The notes below the pieces were generated by a model. That model made no database searches. It had not been told where the DNA came from and saw only the letters and a program-made list of their open reading frames with translations. Below are positions 7,370 to 10,776 of a stretch of DNA of 10,776 nucleotides, in pieces. The stretch's first letter is position 1. Each line of letters starts with the position of its first letter. The DNA lies in the NCBI GenBank assembly GCA_007133995.1, contig SLLP01000220.1, forward strand, positions 1-10,776, given 5' to 3'. This DNA is from Balneolales bacterium (lineage in GTDB: Bacteria > Bacteroidota > Rhodothermia > Balneolales > Natronogracilivirgulaceae). The translations under genes were made by a program, and so were the position numbers.

Positions 7370-8038
7370 TCAGAACCGTCCGAACCGGAGTCCTATGATC
7401 CCGGTTAATCCGGACAGGTCGGTACTGCTTGTACCGTCCAGATCCACATTGGCAGCGTAGCGATAATAAGCACCTCCGCTTATCCTGAACCATCTTGTGA
7501 CATTCAGGAAAAGGTTGACCCCGGGCTGGACTACAAAATAATCGTCACGCGTTTTTTCCAGATCAATATTCCTGTTTTCATAGCGTACGGTGCCCGAGCC
7601 AATGAGCAGCTGGGTGCCCAGGTGCACCAGTCGAAAAGATTGGTTTACATACTCGAACTCGAACCCGCCATAACTGGTCCTGATATCCGGACGTTCGACA
7701 TCAGAATGAGGCCATGATGCCGCCGTAATTTCGGGCTGTGTCCGGTATCCCGCCAAACCCAAATGAATGGCATGCTGAGGCGAAAGATTCAGAATCCAGG
7801 CGCCACGGGTTCCCCTTAGCAGGGCGACTTCACCATTAATGCCTGTTGCTCCGTAAATAAGCGAACCGAAGCCACCGTGTCTCACATCAGAGCTGAACAA
7901 GGTTTGCGTTCGAGGTCGTTCGCTGAACAAATACTCACTTTGAGTACTGTTACCTGCGAATGCGAAATCATAATGCACAGCACCGATGAGAACAAGGAAG
8001 AGAAATAGTCTGAAAGGATAAGAGGTGTAATTTTTCAT
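7370..8038 (-). CDS. Small outer-membrane beta-barrel protein, diverged copy
   Basis: Predicted outer-membrane barrel of 222 residues, function unknown. A signal peptide with a hydrophobic core at 10-20 ends at AFA (26-28). Alternating polar/hydrophobic strands follow and the chain ends in Phe (LRFGRF), as barrels recognised by the BAM complex do. It is a paralog of the next gene. Shared blocks include QTLF..D..HGGFG, a Trp-Ile turn (AWILNLS), YGGFEFEY.NQ.FRLVHL, LLIGSG, PGV...LNVTRWFRI and the end. It has lost glycines that the sister copy keeps (HGGFGSL instead of HGGFGGP; GTRGAW instead of GGRGGW) and carries about 12 extra residues after the signal peptide, so it is the more divergent copy. 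It lies 65 bp downstream of the sister gene on the same strand, probably co-transcribed. Confidence 0.8.
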   Translation of the reverse strand: MKNYTSYPFRLFLFLVLIGAVHYDFAFAGNSTQSEYLFSERPRTQTLFSSDVRHGGFGSLIYGATGINGEVALLRGTRGAWILNLSPQHAIHLGLAGYRTQPEITAASWPHSDVERPDIRTSYGGFEFEYVNQSFRLVHLGTQLLIGSGTVRYENRNIDLEKTRDDYFVVQPGVNLFLNVTRWFRISGGAYYRYAANVDLDGTSSTDLSGLTGIIGLRFGRF

Positions 8039-8103
8039 TTTTTAGTCTTGTGAAGAAATTCGCGAGTGTAATGATGAAGTGTGAATAAATTTGGTCCGCT
8101 GGT

Positions 8104-8751
8104 CTAAAAAGCCCCGAATTTGAATGTAATTTGAGCATTGAAACCTGAAAAATCCCGATCCCGGAACCCCCCATTGTCAATTCCGCTGGTCAGACGGTAG
8201 GTGAGCCCCGTTGCAATTCGGAAAAAGCTGGTGACATTCAATTCGGCATGAATCCCGGGCTCCAAAACGAAAAAAGCATTTGGATCATCTTCGGATATGT
8301 TCACCTCATCATCACGCACTGTGATTCCGCCCGCTCCGATAAGGGTGGATGCCGTCATGTGGATCAGCCGGTATGTCCTGTTGGTGTACTCCATCTCAAA
8401 TCCGCCGTACCCGATGGCCGCCAGCTCACGAACGGATGGATCCAGCTGCACCGGCATGCGGTGTTCGGTTGTCAGACCGAAACCTCCGCCGCCAAGGGAA
8501 AGAGTGTGCTCATTGGAGATATTGATGATCCATCCGCCGCGACCTCCAACCCAGACAGCCAGGTCGCCATCCACACTGCCAAATTTGATTACGGGTCCAC
8601 CGAAGCCACCGTGCGTAATGTCACCGTGGAACAAGGTCTGTATCTCCCGGGCTTCAGCCTGCTTTGCTGGCAAAACGATGCCTGCGGCACAAAGAAGAAC
8701 TATCATGACGATTGGTGAGAACAGCTTTTTTGAATATTTTTTTATCTGCAT
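8104..8751 (-). CDS. Small outer-membrane beta-barrel protein, consensus-like copy
   Basis: Predicted outer-membrane barrel of 215 residues. The signal peptide runs to AEA (32-34) after the core IVMIVLLCAAGIVL. The mature part of about 180 residues shows glycine-rich strand turns HGGFGGPVIKFG (48-58), GGRGGWIINIS (69-79), LGGGGFGL (86-93), YGGFEMEY (115-122), LIGAGG (137-142), FFVLEPG (160-166), LNVTSFFRI (171-179) and terminal Phe215. From memory, HGGFGGP followed by GGxGGWI and LxPG..xELNVTxFFR is a recurrent uncharacterised barrel of Bacteroidota and relatives; I know no proven function. The size suits eight strands. AGGCAGGT four bases before the ATG is a fair ribosome binding site. First gene of a likely two-gene unit; its promoter should lie in 8752-8850. 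Confidence 0.82.
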   Translation of the reverse strand: MQIKKYSKKLFSPIVMIVLLCAAGIVLPAKQAEAREIQTLFHGDITHGGFGGPVIKFGSVDGDLAVWVGGRGGWIINISNEHTLSLGGGGFGLTTEHRMPVQLDPSVRELAAIGYGGFEMEYTNRTYRLIHMTASTLIGAGGITVRDDEVNISEDDPNAFFVLEPGIHAELNVTSFFRIATGLTYRLTSGIDNGGFRDRDFSGFNAQITFKFGAF

Positions 8752-8880
8752 AATACCTGCCTCTCAAACTCGAAAAATTTGTTGATAATGGTTGGATTTT
8801 GGATGTTCCTGTCAATTGGTGACGGGAATGCAATAAATATTTTGAACTCTGCATCCATGAACAAGTGCAACAGCGTAACA

Positions 8881-8900
8881 GTATTCTTGAACCGGAATAC
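8881..8900. repeat. GTATTC/GAATAC inverted repeat
   Basis: Arms GTATTC (8881-8886) and GAATAC (8895-8900) are exact reverse complements around an 8-base centre that contains TTGAAC. It could be a binding site or a small hairpin; the function is unknown. Confidence 0.5.
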
Positions 8901-8991
8901 GATTACACGATTCTTGTTTGCGTTACCCTTACGAAATTTGTTCTCTATTGTTTCGGTTCCGTTGCCCGGTAGAATAATCAGAAATAGAAAC

Positions 8992-9009
8992 GTTCAAAAT
9001 ATATTGAAC
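8992..9009. promoter_or_regulatory. GTTCAA-N6-TTGAAC palindrome, possible operator
   Basis: Arms 8992-8997 and 9004-9009 are exact reverse complements separated by AATATA. Further TTGAAC or GTTCAA half-sites lie at 8842, 8887 and 9061. The palindrome suits a dimeric regulator in the region upstream of both the barrel and permease units. The role is inferred. Confidence 0.35.
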
Positions 9010-9225
9010 CAGGCAAATCTTGTAAGTACATTTCGAAAACGATATTACAGTGGAAATCCGGTTCAAAAAAAGCTGCAAATGAAGCCGGGATTAATCTACA
9101 AAAAAAATACCCATGAAGATCGAGCATCCCCGCTGCACACGTGAGCTTACCATGCGTTCATGGTTGCTGAGGGAGGATTGTTCGCTGATCCTGGTGATGG
9201 CTTCGGCGCGGGATGAGGGGGCGGC

Positions 9226-10452
9226 ATGTCTATGTACCTGAAACTGGCATGGCGTAATATATGGCGCAACAAGCGGCGTACGATAATCACCGTATCCTCC
9301 ATCATGTTCGCCGTGGTCTTTGCCCTCTTCCTGGAATCCATCGAACGCGGGGCGCATGACTTGATGATCGACAACATGACACGGTTTCATACCGGTTACA
9401 TGCAGGTTCAGGACTATCGGTACAAGAGCGAACCATCATTGGACAATGCCTTTTACTACGACAATAACATCACAGATTGGATTGGTGAAAACGGGCATCG
9501 GATTGATTTCACCATTCCGAGGATCGAGACGTTCATGCTGGCCGCCGGCGAGGAGCAGACACGCGGCGCCATTGTCATGGGAACCGATCTTGCCCGCGAG
9601 AACAGACTCAACGATCTGGAAGACCGGCTTGTGGATGGCCGGTTTTTTGAACGGGGTGATGGAAGCGTCGTGCTTGGAAACGGACTGGCGGACCGGCTCA
9701 ATCTTTCTGTGGGCGATACACTGGTGCTTCTGGGGCAGGGCCGGTTCGGAATGACCGCTGCCGGGAAGTTTGAGGTGGCGGGACTGATCCGGCATCCACT
9801 CAGGGATATGAATAACCAAATCGTATACTTGTCCCTGCCTGATGCCCAGTGGCTGTTGTCGGCCGAGGATCACATCACGGCACTGCTGGTTACTCCGGAT
9901 CACGTTCGTTACACCGGGCCCGTGGTGGAGACGCTGCGGAGCGGGTTTGATAATGATGAGCTGCGTGTGCTCACCTGGCAAGAGATGATGCCCGAGCTCC
10001 TGGAAGCCCTTGAGTTCGACCGGGCCGGTACGCGTGTAATGATGATCATCCTGTACGTGGTCATCGGCTTCGGAATTTTCGGCACAATCCTGACCATGAC
10101 CCTGGAGCGACTTCGTGAATTCGGCATCCTGCTGTCGGTCGGCATGCACCGTCTCAAACTGGCGCTTGTGGTTTTCATTGAAACGTTTTTCATCAGTATA
10201 CTCGGGGTATTGTCTGGATTCATCCTGGGTTTTTTCATCCTCCTGTATTTTCATTTCAATCCGATCAGGCTGAGCGGTGATATGGAAGAAGTGGTGCGGG
10301 AATGGGGGATTGAGCCCATCATGCCGGCGGCGCTGGCCCCGGATATTTTCCTCTGGCAGGGAATTATCATTTTTTCCCTTGCCACAGTGATCTGTCTGTA
10401 CCCCGGTATCAAAATATTTACCTTGAACATCCTCGATTCAGCAAGAAACTGA
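9226..10452 (+). CDS. ABC transporter permease (FtsX/MacB/LolE-like)
   Basis: Inner-membrane permease of 408 residues in the FtsX/MacB superfamily, whose members (LolC/E, MacB) push lipoproteins, peptides or drugs from the inner membrane toward the outside instead of forming a simple channel. After the amphipathic start LAWRNIWRNKRRT comes TM1 (about 19-37), then a large periplasmic domain (38-265), then TM2 (about 269-292), TM3 (310-342) and TM4 (373-398). The loop after TM2, TLERLREFGILLSVGMHRLK (291-310), is the characteristic coupling segment. A TGA at 9214 in the same frame limits the start to 9226 or 9232; the GA/G-rich GATGAGGGGG before it is a plausible ribosome binding site. It is followed after one base by a second permease, indicating a tightly coupled operon. 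The ATPase gene is not in the window. Confidence 0.92.
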   Translation: MSMYLKLAWRNIWRNKRRTIITVSSIMFAVVFALFLESIERGAHDLMIDNMTRFHTGYMQVQDYRYKSEPSLDNAFYYDNNITDWIGENGHRIDFTIPRIETFMLAAGEEQTRGAIVMGTDLARENRLNDLEDRLVDGRFFERGDGSVVLGNGLADRLNLSVGDTLVLLGQGRFGMTAAGKFEVAGLIRHPLRDMNNQIVYLSLPDAQWLLSAEDHITALLVTPDHVRYTGPVVETLRSGFDNDELRVLTWQEMMPELLEALEFDRAGTRVMMIILYVVIGFGIFGTILTMTLERLREFGILLSVGMHRLKLALVVFIETFFISILGVLSGFILGFFILLYFHFNPIRLSGDMEEVVREWGIEPIMPAALAPDIFLWQGIIIFSLATVICLYPGIKIFTLNILDSARN

Positions 10453-10453
10453 G

Positions 10454-10776
10454 ATGAACATGTTGCTGACCATATCGTGGCGGAATATCTGGCGGCATCC
10501 TGCCAGAAGCGGGGTGTTGCTGGGCGCTATCATAGCCGGACTCTGGGCGGGTATCATGGTTTCCGCCCTGACCAACGGCTGGGTGAAGCAGCGGTTTGAC
10601 AATATGATACTGGAAGAGCTCACCCACGTGCAGATCCATCATCCGGAGTTTCTCGCGGAAAGGGAATCCGATATGCATATCGACCGGGCCGATGACCTGA
10701 TGCGCTTCCTGGAGCAGGATGACCGGGTCAGGAATTTCACGCCGCGCACGCTATCCGATGCCATGATCCAGTCCCC
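10454..10776 (+). CDS. Second ABC transporter permease (3' partial)
   Basis: The frame is open from the ATG at 10454 to the right edge (107 codons seen). It starts one base after the stop of the first permease; a second in-frame ATG lies at 10460. The N-terminus (ISWRNIWRHPARSG, residues 7-20) parallels LAWRNIWRNKRRT of its neighbour and is followed by a hydrophobic TM1 (GVLLGAIIAGLWAGIMVSAL) and the start of a periplasmic domain. This is therefore the partner permease of an FtsX/MacB-type ABC exporter, probably forming a heterodimer as LolC and LolE do. The substrate cannot be told from this part. The rest of the gene and presumably an ATPase lie beyond the window. Confidence 0.9.
   Translation, partial: MNMLLTISWRNIWRHPARSGVLLGAIIAGLWAGIMVSALTNGWVKQRFDNMILEELTHVQIHHPEFLAERESDMHIDRADDLMRFLEQDDRVRNFTPRTLSDAMIQS

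Larger units (their letters stand above)
8752..9225. other. 474-bp gene-poor, AT-rich region between divergent units
   Basis: This stretch separates the barrel pair (-) from the permease pair (+) and should hold promoters for both. It is markedly more AT-rich than either flank up to about 9110, then turns GC-rich. Open frames exist on the plus strand (8779-9144 and 9113-9241), but neither resembles a known protein. It holds five copies of TTGAAC or its complement (8842, 8887, 8992, 9004, 9061), two of them forming an inverted pair, and a separate hairpin at 8881-8900. No transposase remnant, tRNA or convincing terminator was seen. Confidence 0.5.

Noticed and set aside
8248..8785. Plus-strand open frames opposite the consensus-like barrel gene
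   Set aside because: Shadows of the minus-strand gene, which has a signal peptide, barrel motifs and a paralog.
8779..9144. 121-codon plus-strand open frame in the AT-rich gap
   Set aside because: No domain, no clear ribosome binding site, and a residue composition like translated AT-rich intergenic DNA.

Overview
The window looks like the chromosome of a Gram-negative bacterium of the Bacteroidota/Rhodothermota/Balneolota group. Reasons: genes with weak or absent Shine-Dalgarno sequences, two small outer-membrane barrels whose GGFGGP-like and GGxGGWI motifs resemble barrels I recall from that group, a secreted S9 peptidase, a lipoprotein sugar dehydrogenase of the PQQ family, and a pair of LolE/MacB-like permeases. 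The phylum call is an inference. No tRNA, rRNA, CRISPR array or transposase was seen.

Layout, left to right. (1) The 3' part of a gene for a TlpA-like thioredoxin carrying a C-terminal AMPK-beta/CBM48-like domain (+). (2) A convergent lipoprotein of the PQQ-dependent aldose dehydrogenase family (-). (3) A divergent intergenic region of 205 bp holding three 19-bp direct repeats and a perfect 8+8 palindrome. (4) A CoA-binding (YccU-like) protein (+) whose first 108 bp are six copies of an 18-bp repeat, each beginning with ATG. (5) A secreted S9 prolyl-oligopeptidase-family peptidase (+). (6) A two-CBS-domain protein (+). (7) A GT4 glycosyltransferase (+). (8) Two tandem paralogous outer-membrane barrels (-), convergent with the glycosyltransferase. 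(9) A gene-poor, AT-rich stretch with repeated TTGAAC elements. (10) Two adjacent ABC-transporter permease genes (+), the second cut by the right edge of the window.

Most genes appear to be independent units with their own upstream gaps; nothing ties them into one pathway. The only clear co-transcribed sets are the barrel pair (65 bp apart) and the permease pair (1 bp apart, ATPase presumably outside the window).

The most unusual part is about 2060-2560. At least four short-repeat arrays lie in or beside the 5' ends of two divergent genes, including one that multiplies the start codon of a gene and is followed by a run of nine A residues. This looks like a simple-sequence hotspot that could vary expression or the N-terminus. 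I do not see a clearly new multi-gene system here; the best leads are this repeat cluster, the thioredoxin-CBM48 fusion and the duplicated barrel.
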